A stretch of DNA of 64,000 nucleotides, taken from Dactylorhiza incarnata (lineage: Eukaryota; Streptophyta; Magnoliopsida; Asparagales; Orchidaceae). The stretch is from positions 10,892,001 through 10,956,000 of the forward strand of contig JAWHQI010000019.1 in assembly GCA_033032865.1 (NCBI GenBank), given 5' to 3'. The position numbers and the translations under genes were made by a program. This document shows, one piece after another, positions 42,871 through 53,878 of this stretch (positions are counted from its first letter, which is position 1; every line of letters begins with the position of its first letter). The notes under the pieces are model-generated. The model was not told where the DNA came from and did not search any database. It saw only the letters and a list, made by a program, of their open reading frames with translations.

Positions 42871-44144
42871 TGTTGGAGCTTATGTTCCGCATCTCTTGGT
42901 TTGAGAATAACAAATACCGTGTTGTATTTGATCTAGTCTTTTGTGTGTTTATAGTGTCCAGGTTGTATAGGTTCAATGAGGAGACAAGTCCTCGTTCATG
43001 GGCATGATCCGAGAGTGTGTACACATTAGAAAAAGAAAAATGATGAGTTTTGTGTGCTGATCTTAAAATGGCCATAACTTTCAATCCAGGAAGAGTTACA
43101 GAACGTGCCACACCATTTCAGAGATGAGAACGACTCAATCTACAGTCTGGAGAAGTTTCGGACGACAAAAATGAAGAGGAGCGGTTGGAATTTTCCGACA
43201 GTCAATGTCGCCCAGGCGACAGCAGAGAAGTTACAACAACTGCCCGCACGGCAGCACGACGAGCAGCAGTTTGGCGCTGTCGGAATTTTCCGACAGCTAC
43301 TGTCGCCCAGGCGACAGCTCGGAAGTTACCGCAACTGCCCGCACGACAGCACTACGAGCGACAGTTTTGCGCTGTCGGAATTCCGACAGTGATGTCGCCC
43401 AGGCGACAGTGAAAATCTATAAAATGGTTCTTTCTGTTCGTGCATTGCAAGTTTGGAGAATTCTAAGTTCCTTCCTGAGGGCATACTTACCAGAGAGCTC
43501 CAGAACTTCATCAACTCCCATTTGTGCTTAAAAGGTTTGAGATTGAAGACGAGATCGGACGCGCTTCTACATCAACGATCATCTCGAGGCTTCAACCTTC
43601 CTTTCAGAGATCTGAATTTCTAGGGAGTTGTTCTTTTCATTTTGTATTTTCATTTATATACATTTTGTATTGGTAGGGAAATCGTCTCCTTGTGCGTGAC
43701 GTCTAAGTCCTTGAGTGGCTTAGGGGAAAATCGCTTCCTTGTGCGGAGCGTCCAAGTCCTTGCGTGGCTTGGTAGGAAATTGTGGCCTTGTGTGCTACGT
43801 CTAGATTTTGGGAAGATCTAGAGCATAGGCTTGGGCTTGGTCTAGGGAGAGACAAGTGATAGCCTTCCGATCCTTGGGAGAAGGATTGGTAAACACAAAT
43901 TGTTAAAAGTTTATTTTTATTATAGCCTTGATTTTAAGCTTTATTAAGATCGACAATCCTTTGTATTCATCACTTGTGGAAATAAATTTGATTTCCAATT
44001 TCTTATGATTTTCTAAGTGTTTATTTGGGTTGTCTAAAAATCTACTTGTTTATCCGTTAAAATTATCATAATATATTAGAAAAATTTCAAAGTAAATTTT
44101 AGCCCTTATTCACCCCCCCTCTAAGGGCGCCGCAAGATCCAACA
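42871..44144 (+). repeat. 5' LTR of element G (1274 bp)
   Basis: Direct repeat of 49639-50919. U3 contains three pairs of palindromes: CTGTCGGAA-TT-TTCCGACAG (43277-43296), CTGTCGCC-CA-GGCGACAG (43300-43317) and CTGTCGGAATTCCGACAG (43373-43390), with variants near 43190-43225. TATA box CTATAAAATGG at 43417-43427, directly after the last palindrome. Repeated TCCTTGTGCG...AAGTCCTTG blocks follow (43680-43800). Confidence 0.95.
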
Positions 44145-44193
44145 CGTGGTATCAGAGCCAGGTTATTCCAATACGGCTTCACAACCGGGAATA

Positions 44194-45512
44194 ATGGCGC
44201 TTCATGATCTCGCATCTTTTAGAGGGGATAATTTTTATGAAAATGAAAAATCATTATGTCCACCATTATTTATGGGTGAAAATTATAATGGGTGGAAAAT
44301 ACTTATGGAAAAGTTTCTTAAATCTTTGGATATGGAAGTTTGGAATATTACAATTAAAATGCCCCCAAATATTTTAAATAAAAATGAAATGTTTTTAATG
44401 CCAAATCAATGAATAGTCTATATTGTTCATTAGATCAAAATATTTTCAAACTTATTTATACACTTCCTAATGCTTATGAAGTTTGGAAATTTCTTGAGAA
44501 TTCTTGTAGTCTTCCTTCCGCAGATGATGCCTGTGAGCAATTCCTTATGGATCCAAGAGAAGAAGACAACGTCACAATATTGGACTCAGTTGATGGCAAA
44601 ACATCAAGCAAAAGAGAAGACGAAAACTATAGCAAGGTAAGAAAATCTAAATCTTCTCTTTTAGTAACTAATTCTATTTCTACATTTCGTGTGCTTAAAT
44701 TTGCTAAACGTAAAATTTCAAAGTTGAAACATGCTAATTCCAAATTACGTTTAGAAAATAAAACTTTAAAAGCAAACGCTAAAGTAGAATCTTATATTGA
44801 TGTTTCAAATTCTTGTTCATGCTCTTTAATTGAAAATGCTAAACCTTGTTTTGATTATAATACATTTAAAGAAGAATTCAAGGTTTTAGAAAAATGTCTT
44901 TTAACTTCAAAAGAGCATAATGAAAAATTGTTAAAAGAAAATGATAATTTAAAGGATAAATTAGAATCATTAAAAATGTTTATTCAAAACTTTTCATATA
45001 ATAAAACATCTTTTATTTCTAGTTTATCAAATTATCAAAAGTCTAAAAGCTTAACTTCATATTATAAGAGTACGTCTATAAGAAAGAGTGAAAATGAAAA
45101 TCATCAAAATAAGAACCAATCATTTAAAACATATTGTAACCCACTTTTTCAACATTCAATTCTTAAGAAAGACCATCACTCTTATAAACTCTCAAAGAAT
45201 CAATATAATAAAATTCATTATGATTATCAACATCAATGTATTTTGAAAAATAATTTGAATAAACATAAATCCCAAATGAATTATTTTTCAAACAACTATC
45301 ATTCCAAAAAGATGTCAAATAATCATAATATGAATTTAAAAGATAAACAACCAAAGTATGAATGGAGGCCCAAAATTAATTACGAAACACTAACTCCACT
45401 TGTAAAGGCCCATTCAACACTATCTCTCCAAAAGCCTACACGATGTATTTGGGTACCCAAAGGAACCATCACACTTGTTCCCCTTTGGATACCTAAGTCT
45501 CTCATTCACTAG
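44194..45512 (+). pseudogene. gag: gag-like gene of element G (one frameshift)
   Basis: Frame 1 (ATG 44194, ends 44412) contains PPLFMGENYNGWKILMEKFL, the Copia gag opening that normally reads PPxFxGxNYxxWK. Frame 2 (44409-45512, 367 codons) overlaps it by 4 nt in another frame: ALNDEYEV-like block LPNAYEVWKFLEN, then a Lys/Asn/Ser-rich region with likely coiled coil (KLRLENKTLKANAK, KLLKENDNLKDKLESLK), and IWVPKGT near the end, a motif found near the gag-pol junction of Maximus/SIRE elements. No CCHC knuckle is seen, and the middle of gag looks deleted. One long open frame survives, so the copy is either young or the gag is still under some constraint. Confidence 0.75.
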
Positions 45513-48500
45513 GAATCATTATATTGCATGAAGTAGAAATTAATTAAAAATGAAATATCAGTACTCTACTTCATGATATGCTTAATTGCTTTTTCTTTTG
45601 TTTGTTTTCTTATTTTTAAGCCAACACGCTAAGGTCACTTAGATATATTATGAAATATGACTTTTACATTTTAAGCCTAATGTTTATCAAATCAAAATTG
45701 AATTAAATTGAACATAAAGTCATAATTTTTAAGTGATCTATCTTTTCTTTTTGTCCTTTTTAAATCCTTTTTAAATCCTTTGCCTATAAATGTCTTATAT
45801 TATCATTATAAATTGAATGCTAAATTTTCTAAATGATATTATCAAGACTAGTGAAATTACTTTCAAAATTGGATTTAAATGGAATTTTAGGGGTCTTAGG
45901 CTAAAATATTAAATGCGCAACTAATTGCATATTTGTCAATTTTTCGTTGCTGCATATAATAGCCCCTATATTGAAAATCATAATCGAGAAAAATCAGAAT
46001 CAAATAATATAAAAAACAATGTGTTTTAAATCAAATATAGTAACTCTGTTGCTAACGCCAGGCGTTATCACTAACGCTGGCGGTAGCATATTTTCCTAAA
46101 AATTCTGATTTTCTCTGAAAAATTATTTTGTTGTCAAATACCTTGTATTTGTTTTGTCTAATTTCTAAAAATTAAAATCAAAAAGAAAATTTACAAAAAT
46201 GATGAATATGATTTCACAATCACCATCATGATCTATTAATATCCTATGCTAAAATTCACTATAATCATAAATCATAATTCATGATCCATCAAGACCTATC
46301 TTAAATCAACTAATTCTATCAACCTTAGGAATTATAAAATATTTGATTGCAATTGGTATTATAGTTTCATATCTTATTTTGTGTGTGTGATGTGCATCTT
46401 TATTGTTTGCATGAATCTCATTATCTTTAGACCTATGAATTAACTTGATATCAACAAGATGAAATCAAATAGAATTGTCACTTCTTTATAGGTCTATGAA
46501 AATTCAAAACTCTATGTTTGAATACATGCAACTCAATCTTATATTTGTCCATCTTTACTTAGCTTTGCACCATGTTGTCCTAATTCATCACACTAGCATT
46601 ATCACGTACCATAGATAGAAATCAATGCTCATGCTAGTTATATCTTGCAGTGCTAAAGTAAATTATATCATTAAAATATGAAAATCTTATTTTCCTTTGT
46701 AGTTATTTGCATGAATAAAACTTTTCTAAATGGATTTAAAATCAACAATCTTCGATAAAATTGTAAATCCAAAACTAATCATGAAATTATAACACAGTTA
46801 ATATATTTAAGCCTTACACGCTTAGTATGTCCATAATCAATAAACCTATGACATGTGTCTCACAATAGCGAGGGCATAGGATTGTGTGCATTAGAGACCT
46901 AACCTCTAAGTCATGTCTTGTCCTTAACCAGGGAGGGTTCCAGTGGGGCCTTGAGAGGCACTGGGGGGAAAGAGTGCTAGGTTGAGCGTCGTCTTTTGTA
47001 TGCATATGGGATTAACACCCCAACCTACGGCATGTGTGCAGCTCCTCATGCCCATCCGTCACTTAGTACGGGGCTAGAGTGTAGTCATGTAGTTAAGGTA
47101 TCTTGATCTTAGATATACTTATATTATATTCATTGCATGAACATTATCTTACTCTTTATACATAAATCATGCATATTTTTTTTATTCTAACATTGCATCA
47201 TGTGTTTGCATATTTTAATATTTCAGCTTTAATGAGTTTACCAAACACAAGTATTTGAAAAATCACCAAATACATGCTAAAAGAGCCTTCAAATCTAATC
47301 AATATACTCTGAAATTTCAACTGAAGGAAGGTCTCTTTATAATACAAATGAATTGAGAAAAATATTTTTCAAAACATCAAGAAATATAGTTTTGTTTTGG
47401 CGTTAAGAAGTTAATGTCTGGCGTTAGCTCCTTTGCTCCAAAATAAATTTTTTTTTGAATTATTTCTGGTATTATTTTAATATTTTGTGTGTTTGTAAAA
47501 AGTTTTCTATCTTTTTAATCCTTTTAAAAAAAACATTTCTTTTAAAATATATATATATGTATTTTCTCATACATTATTTTTGTTTATTTCTCTGGCATAG
47601 AATATCATTTACTGAAAGGGCTATTAAAGACTTCTATGATTTCCAGAGAATATATATAAAAAAACAAATACAAAATTACAAAACAATTTCAAAGAACAAA
47701 AATATGTTTTTCTTTATGTGTGTTTATTGTTTTGTGCATATATAAATAAAAAATTCAAAAATCTATAAAAAAAAAATTTGATTGTTATTCATTGCCATTG
47801 TCAAGGATGGATGATTAATTATATCAATTAAAGATTAAATACAATGTTTAATTTAACTTTCAAGTTTCTTAAAAACATTGTTTTGTATTTTTCATGCCTT
47901 GAAAATTATCTTGTTATGTGCAATGAAATTGATTGTAGATAAACATGTGTAGAAATGTTTAGCATGCCTCTAAGTATGAGTAATGTATTATGTTTGATAA
48001 TGATTCATTCACTCACTTATTTTTGATAACCTACATGTGTTAATCTTATTCTTACATGATTGTGTAGTGTAATAACATAAATAATTAAAATGCCTAAATA
48101 GATTACCTACACAACATTGAATTGGTTATTACAATTCTTTGTCTTTCATGCACTTATTCTTTAGAGAAATGTGGTTTAAAATGCTATGTTTGCAAAACAA
48201 GTGAATTCAGAGTCCTTAGTCACTAAACTAAAAAGCAAATAATAAATGACAAGGAAAACTCCACCAAGCACTACTCACCCTCCTGATAAGTCTTAATGAG
48301 CATTGTGAGGTTGAGCACCTTGGCTAAGAATTGTAAAGTGTCTTGTAGCAAACAATTTATATACCACTTCTCTTTAGTACACCGGATCACAAAAAATTGA
48401 AAATAAAGCTAAAAAGTATAAAAGTGATCCCCCCAAGCACTACTTTGCACCCTGATAAGTCTTAATAAGCATTGTGTGTGCATAGCACCTTGGTAGTTGT

Positions 48501-49638
48501 ACTATTTATTCATGTGCATTGAAATAGTGTGGAAGTAATATTATTTGTGTATCTTAATGTTGTGTTATTTCATTATATATGTCATGTGTTTTTGATTGAT
48601 TCACTAGTATACTTTATCAAAACACTACTTTGTACACATCATTATCTTTCATAAAACTTCTACTCATGAGAATTGGATCCTAATGCTCATCTACTCAAAT
48701 CTCTACAAACTTAAGTAAATGCACTAGATAATAAAGCATGACCGCTACAATGTTTATGTTTACTTGAAATGCAAATTTTATTACATTGTAGTTTGTGTAT
48801 CTTTTCTTGATATTATGAAATCATGCTTGCAATTTTTTTATCTTAATAGAATAGCATCTCTTCAATCTTTAACTCAAACATCAACTTTTCAAATTTAAAA
48901 CTCATTATCCTTTATATGGTTTTATCTTCTAAAATGATGTTTATGTTTAAGAGTGCTTATTATTTTTAACACCGTGTTTTCCTTTAAGCAAGTGGTATCT
49001 TAAAATAGAATGCTTACTTTATCATGTTAGCTATGTTGCTTACTACTTTATGTTACATCATGCTTATATTTTTCTCAACAAGTAGTATTTAACAAGCTTT
49101 TGATTGCATCATATTTTTCTTCTCGACATAAAATATATTACTCCTTATTATACATACTCACTCCTAAACCCTCTTTTGATTCTACCAAAAGGGGAGATTA
49201 AATTGCATAAATCTAATATTTAGGGGGAGTGCATTATAATGATATTAAACTCAAAAAATGGGTATATTTGTAGGGGGAGTAATCATATAGGAGGTGCATA
49301 CACTATCATATGCTCGATCATGAAAATCCTTCAATAAATGGTTCCTTACCTTTCTTAAAAGATATACACTCATCCCTACCCACTTTTGTTAATAACAAAG
49401 GGGGAGAAGATATTGAGAAATCTAGTAAAATAGATATTTAGGGGGAGTAGTTTATAAGAGACACTAATGTAGGGGGAGGACTTGATATAGAATGAGTAGG
49501 CATTATCGCTTTCAATTCTATCACGCTCTTAATATGTTATTCATGCATATCTTATTACCGCACTTATCTATAAACACAAATTGTCTTAATCTCACTAATT
49601 TCTCAAACGGGTATTTGTTATTATCAAAAGGGGGAGAT
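45513..49638 (+). other. Non-coding AT-rich interior of G with repeated purine tracts near the 3' end
   Basis: About 4.1 kb where pol should be; reading frames are short and resemble nothing. It contains palindromes TAACGCCAGGCGTTA (46053-46067) and TAACGCTGGCGG, and a related pair near 47400. A direct repeat (ACTCACCCTCCTGATAAGTC... type) lies at 48275-48330 and 48430-48490. Near the 3' end at least six GGGGGAG-type purine tracts occur (about 49191, 49232, 49276, 49399, 49440, 49472) before the true tract at 49627-49638, a layout known in Maximus/SIRE elements. Confidence 0.8.
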
Positions 49639-50919
49639 TGTTGGAGCTTATGTTCCGCATCTCTTGGTTTGAGAATAACAAATACCGTGTTGTATTTGAT
49701 CTAGTCTTTTGTGTGTTTATAGTGTCCAGGTTGTACAGGTTCAATGAGGAGACAAGTCCTCGTTCATGGGCATGATCCGAGAGTGTGTACACATTAGAAA
49801 AAGCAAAAGGATGAGTTTTGTGTGCTGATCTTAAAATGGCCATAACTTTCAATCCAGGAAGAGTTACAGAACGTGCCACACCATTTCGGAGATGAGAACG
49901 ACTCAATCTACAGTCTGGAGAAGTTTCGGACGACAAAAATGAAGAGGAGCTGTCGGAATTTTCCGACAGTCACTGTCGCCCAGGTTACATCAGAGAAGTT
50001 ACAACAACTGCCCGCACGGCAGCACGACGAGCAGCAGTTTGTCGCTGTCAGAATTTTCCGACAGCTACTGTCGCCCACGCGACAGCTCGGAAGTTACCGC
50101 AACTGCCCGCACGACAGCACTACGAGCGGCAGTTTTGCGCTGTCGGAATTCCGACAGTGATGTCGCCCAGGCGACAGTGAAAATCTATAAAATGGTTCTT
50201 TCTGTTCGTGAATTGCAAGTTTGGAGAATTCTAAGTTCCTTCCTGAGGGCATACTTACCAGAGAGCTCCAGAACTTCATCAACTCCCATTTGTGCTTAGA
50301 AGGTTTGAGATTGAAGACGAGATCGGACGCGCTTCTACATCAACGATCATCTCGAGGCTTCAACCTTCCTTTCAGAGACCTGAATTTCTAGGGATTTGTT
50401 CTTTTCATTTTGTATTTTCATTTATATACATTTTGTATTGGTAGGGAAATCATGTCCTTGTGCGTGACGTCTAAGTCCTTGAGTGGCTTAGGGAAAAATC
50501 GCTTCCTTGTGCGGAGCGTCCAAGTCCTTGCGTGGCTTGGTAGGAAATCGTGGCCTTGTGTGCTACGTCTAGATCTTGGGAAGATCTAGAGGATAGGCTT
50601 GGGCTTGGTCTAGGGAGAGACAAGTGATAGCCTTCCGATACTTGGGAGAAGGATTGGTAAACATAAATTGTTAAAAGTTTATTTTTATTATAGCCTTGAT
50701 TTTAAGCTTTATTAAGATCGACAATCCTTTGTATTCATCACTTGTGGAAATAAATTTGATTTCCAATTTCTTATGATTTTCTAAGTGTTTATTTGGGTTG
50801 TCTAAAAATCTACTTGTTTATCCGTTAAAATTATCATAATATATTAGAAAAATTTCAAAGTAAATTTTAGCCCTTATTCACCCCCCCCCCCCCCTCTAAG
50901 GGCGCCGCAAGATCCAACA
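49639..50919 (+). repeat. 3' LTR of element G (1281 bp)
   Basis: Direct repeat of 42871-44144 with few differences (for example ATCCAGGTTGTACAGG against TATAGG; a longer C-run at 50881-50894). Palindromes at 49950-49969, 50045-50085 (partly mutated) and 50141-50158; TATA box at 50185-50195. Confidence 0.95.
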
Positions 50920-50924
50920 AGTCC

Positions 50925-51834
50925 CTTTTGTGAACTGGTTCTCTCAGCCCCGATTCCAGAGGGGTTCCGGGGGGCTGGAGATGTCTCACTACTCTGGCAA
51001 GGATGACCCCGTCCTGCACCTGCAGTGGTTTGAGGACATGGTCTCCAACATGCCCATGTCGGACGCTTTCAAGTGCCAACTCTTCGCGACAACTCTGAAG
51101 GAGAAGGCTAGGGATTGGTTCCACCAGCTCCCTGCGGGATCTATCTATGCCTTCGAAGACTTGCGACGAGTTTTCCTGCTGCGCTTCTCGACATCAAGAA
51201 AGAGGAAGAAAGATGCCGAAACACTTTTCAAGATCAAGCAAGAAGCAGGGGAGTCACTAGCTCACTATGTTGACCGGTTCCAGGAGGAGGTTCTCCTCAC
51301 CCAAGAGGTGCCAGGCTACACCCTCCAGCTCACTTTCATCGTGGGGCTACTTAGGGGATTCTTTAAGATGGGCCTCAAGAGGATAGCTCCTTCATCTTTT
51401 GAGGAGTTGATGGAAAGGGTGGCGGAAGAAGTTGAGAGTGAGGAGGCCAACCCGGAGTTTGCGAGAAGGTTGGCCAAGCTGAGTGAGCCAGAGGCAAGGC
51501 AGCAGGGGGGAGGGTAGGGGCTCCCAAGAGGAAGTTTGACCAAGAGGAGGACAACTTCCTGGGAGAGGGGACCGACCCCCCAGGGTGGAGGCAGGGACCG
51601 AAGGCACCCTCTCCACCACCCCAGCAAACCATGGAGATCGGCCACAGAAGAAGAAGAAATCGTACGGGAGGAAGAGGGGGCGTCCGGGTGGAGTTACCTT
51701 ACTGTGACTTCCATAATGAGGAGGGTCACGCGACATCCACCTGCTCTGAGTTCTTGGAAATGAGGGAGGCAAGGGGTCCGAAGTCGCAACGTCAGCAACC
51801 AGAGGAAGTCGAGGAGGACCATGCCTGGGAGTAG
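50925..51834 (+). pseudogene. gag: Main (capsid) part of the gag of element E
   Basis: Continuation after element G. The open frame 50930-51517 holds the Tat-type capsid block: PVLHLQWFEDMVSNMPMSDA, KCQLFATTLKEKARDWFHQL, PAGSIYAFEDLRRVFLLRF, then LFKIKQEAGESLAHYVDRFQ and a C-terminal Glu-rich part. A run of G near 51505 marks a likely frameshift; in another frame (51631-51834) the segment PYCDFHNEEGHATSTCSEF shows the C-X2-H-X4-H-X4-C pattern typical of Tat gag. After 51837 the frame stops and no protease follows. Gag is the only gene of E. Its capsid block is well preserved compared with the other genes in the window. Confidence 0.9.
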
Positions 51835-52262
51835 GAGTCCGAGCCCCGGTCTCCGTGCTTAGCTTTTTTCTATAAATCCATGTAGTATGATGGTTTTGTT
51901 TCCATACTTAGTTTTTCTTGCATGTAACCAGATGGCTAATGTAATAAAAGTTTTTCTAAGTATTTTTCCCCTCGGATGGTTCCGCTGGTCGGGCTCTCTC
52001 TAGCCGGTAGGGCAGGTTGACCTCCCAAGGAGGGTAAGTGATTTTTCCCCTCGGATGGTTCCGTTGGCCGGGCTCTCTCTAGCCGGCAGGGCAGGTTGAC
52101 CTCCAAGGGAGGCTAAGTGATTTTTTCCCCTCGGATGGTTCCGCTGACTGGGCTCTCTCTAGCCGGCAGGACAGGTTGACCTCCCAGGGAGGCTAAGTGA
52201 TTTTTCCCCTCGGATGGTTCCGCTGACCGGGCTCTCTCTTGCCGGCAGGGCAGGTTGACCTC

Positions 52263-53878
52263 TGATGAGTACTTTATGTACTCATCTTTTAGTATAATTT
52301 TAATATAGTTTTAATATGAATTTATATAATTTATATGGATTTTCTTATTTAATATGTTCCCTTTTAATTTTATAAACTAACTTAAGCCTTTTCTGTGTTT
52401 TTCAGGATTTCTGGGCATTTTGAGCAAAATTGTCAAGTACACGCCCAAGGTCACAGGCGTGACCAAGGGCGTGACAGCCAAAGATGTGTTCCAGACCTGC
52501 TGCCACCACCCAGGGTCAATTCCGTGAAAGTTCGCCAAGTACACGCCCCAGGTCACGAGCGTGACCAAGGGCGTGACCCAATGTCACGGTCGCGACCCGC
52601 TGAGACGAGTCAGCCAGCTGAGATCAAGCCTGCCACGTCATTTAAAAGTTACACGCCCCAAGTCATGGGCGTGACCAGGGGGGCGTGACATCCAGTCATG
52701 GGCGTGACTCGCCCCGCGCGCCTTCCCACCAAAGATTTCCCGCCAGCAGCACTTTTAGAGATTACACGCCCCAGGTCACAGGCGTAACCTAGGGCATGAC
52801 TCGCCCGAAATGCCTGCATTGAAATCAGAAGGCGCCCTTCCGCACCAGCATCGATCACGCTCCTTACACGCCCTTGGTCACGGGCGTGACCAAGGGCGTG
52901 TAACATCAAATTTCTGCCTATTTAAAGGGAGCTTCTCCATAACTTCAGGGACGAACTTTTAGGATTAGAACTTTCTTTTCATGCTTTATTTTCATGTTTT
53001 AGTAGTTCTTGTACTCCTTTTTCTTTATGCAAATTGTATTTTCAATTAAATAGTTTGTAGCTTTCAATTCCTAGTTTGTAACTTTCTTTTGCATCAATTA
53101 ATAAAATAGTTTATTTCTCTCATTTTCTTCTCTCTTCTTCATGTATTCTTTTATTTCTTTTGATTCCTCAATCTCCATGAGTAGCTAAAATTTCTATTAG
53201 TACTCGACCGAGATGATCCAAGGAAAATATAATTCATGATTTAATCTTTAGCTTCTCTTTCTCTTCCTTAGAATGCTTAAGATTTATCCTTGAACTTTAT
53301 TGAATTGAGATTATATTTTCGATATATAATTCTCATTCTTGTTTTCGTAGTCTAATAACCGAGAGGTTTTGAATTCGAATCGATCATTTCAAGGATAAAG
53401 AGAGTTGAATGCACTCCTCAAGCGAGGATGACATAATTCTCCCGGATTGGAGTCAAATCCAATAGCTCGGGGCTCACTACGATAAAGCGAGTCATAGGGA
53501 TTTTGATTCTAGAACGAAAGTTCGATTGATCAACCTAAACTCAGTTGAGCGTATCCTCGAGAGAGGTGTGTTCATAATTCGGGAGCCTCCACGGTCAAGT
53601 AATTTCTTAAGAGAATTAGAAATTGTTCTTATTATATTTATTCTCCAAGGTGATTCAAGATCGAGTGCTAGCCTTTTTACTCATCGTTTTAATCTTATTT
53701 TTATTTTATTTTTGCTAAACCAACTCCAAAGTTTTAATTGATAGAATAATAGAGATTTTCTTGAAATAAGAGTACTCAACCGCCCCGAGTCTAATACGAC
53801 CTTGGTTTCTTATAATCTATACTACATTCGATACGGTACACTTGTCGTTCTCATTTGTCGATATAGTTTTGCGCATCA
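52263..53878 (+). mobile_element. Athila-like solo LTR (1616 bp)
   Basis: TGATGAGTAC...GTTTTGCGCATCA, with exact ACCTC duplicates (52258-52262 and 53879-53883) inside a unit of the tandem array of E. The end GCGCATCA is typical of plant Athila-type LTRs, but internal sequence is absent so the clade is an inference. It holds a hairpin array (52436-52903) and a TATA-like CTATTTAAAG (52918-52927). The rest is T-rich with no gene seen (53000-53870). Confidence 0.85.
52436..52903 (+). repeat. CACGCCC/GGGCGTG hairpin array in the Athila-like solo LTR
   Basis: Five or six copies of an inverted unit CACGCCC...GGGCGTGAC at about 52438, 52540, 52651, 52764 and 52866. The last is perfect: TTACACGCCCTTGGTCAC (52864-52881) pairs with GTGACCAAGGGCGTGTAA (52886-52903), 18 bp, loop GGGC. 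It ends 14 bp before the TATA-like box. Confidence 0.93.

Larger units (their letters stand above)
42871..50919 (+). mobile_element. Element G: gag-only Maximus/SIRE-like Copia element
   Basis: LTRs 42871-44144 and 49639-50919 (TGTTGGAGCTTATG...AAGATCCAACA); flanks AATCC (42866-42870) and AGTCC (50920-50924), one mismatch. The primer site TGGTATCAGAGC is at 44147-44158 and the purine tract AAAAGGGGGAGAT at 49627-49638. The 5.5-kb interior has a gag-like gene (44194-45512) and then 4.1 kb of AT-rich non-coding DNA. No integrase, RT or RNase H can be found, so G is non-autonomous. It interrupts the gag of E. Confidence 0.92.

Noticed and set aside
42517..43111. Minus-strand frames of 114-181 codons over the gag repeats of E
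   Set aside because: Shadow of the 45-bp GC-rich repeat; the plus strand carries the gag frame and the minus frames run into the LTR of G.
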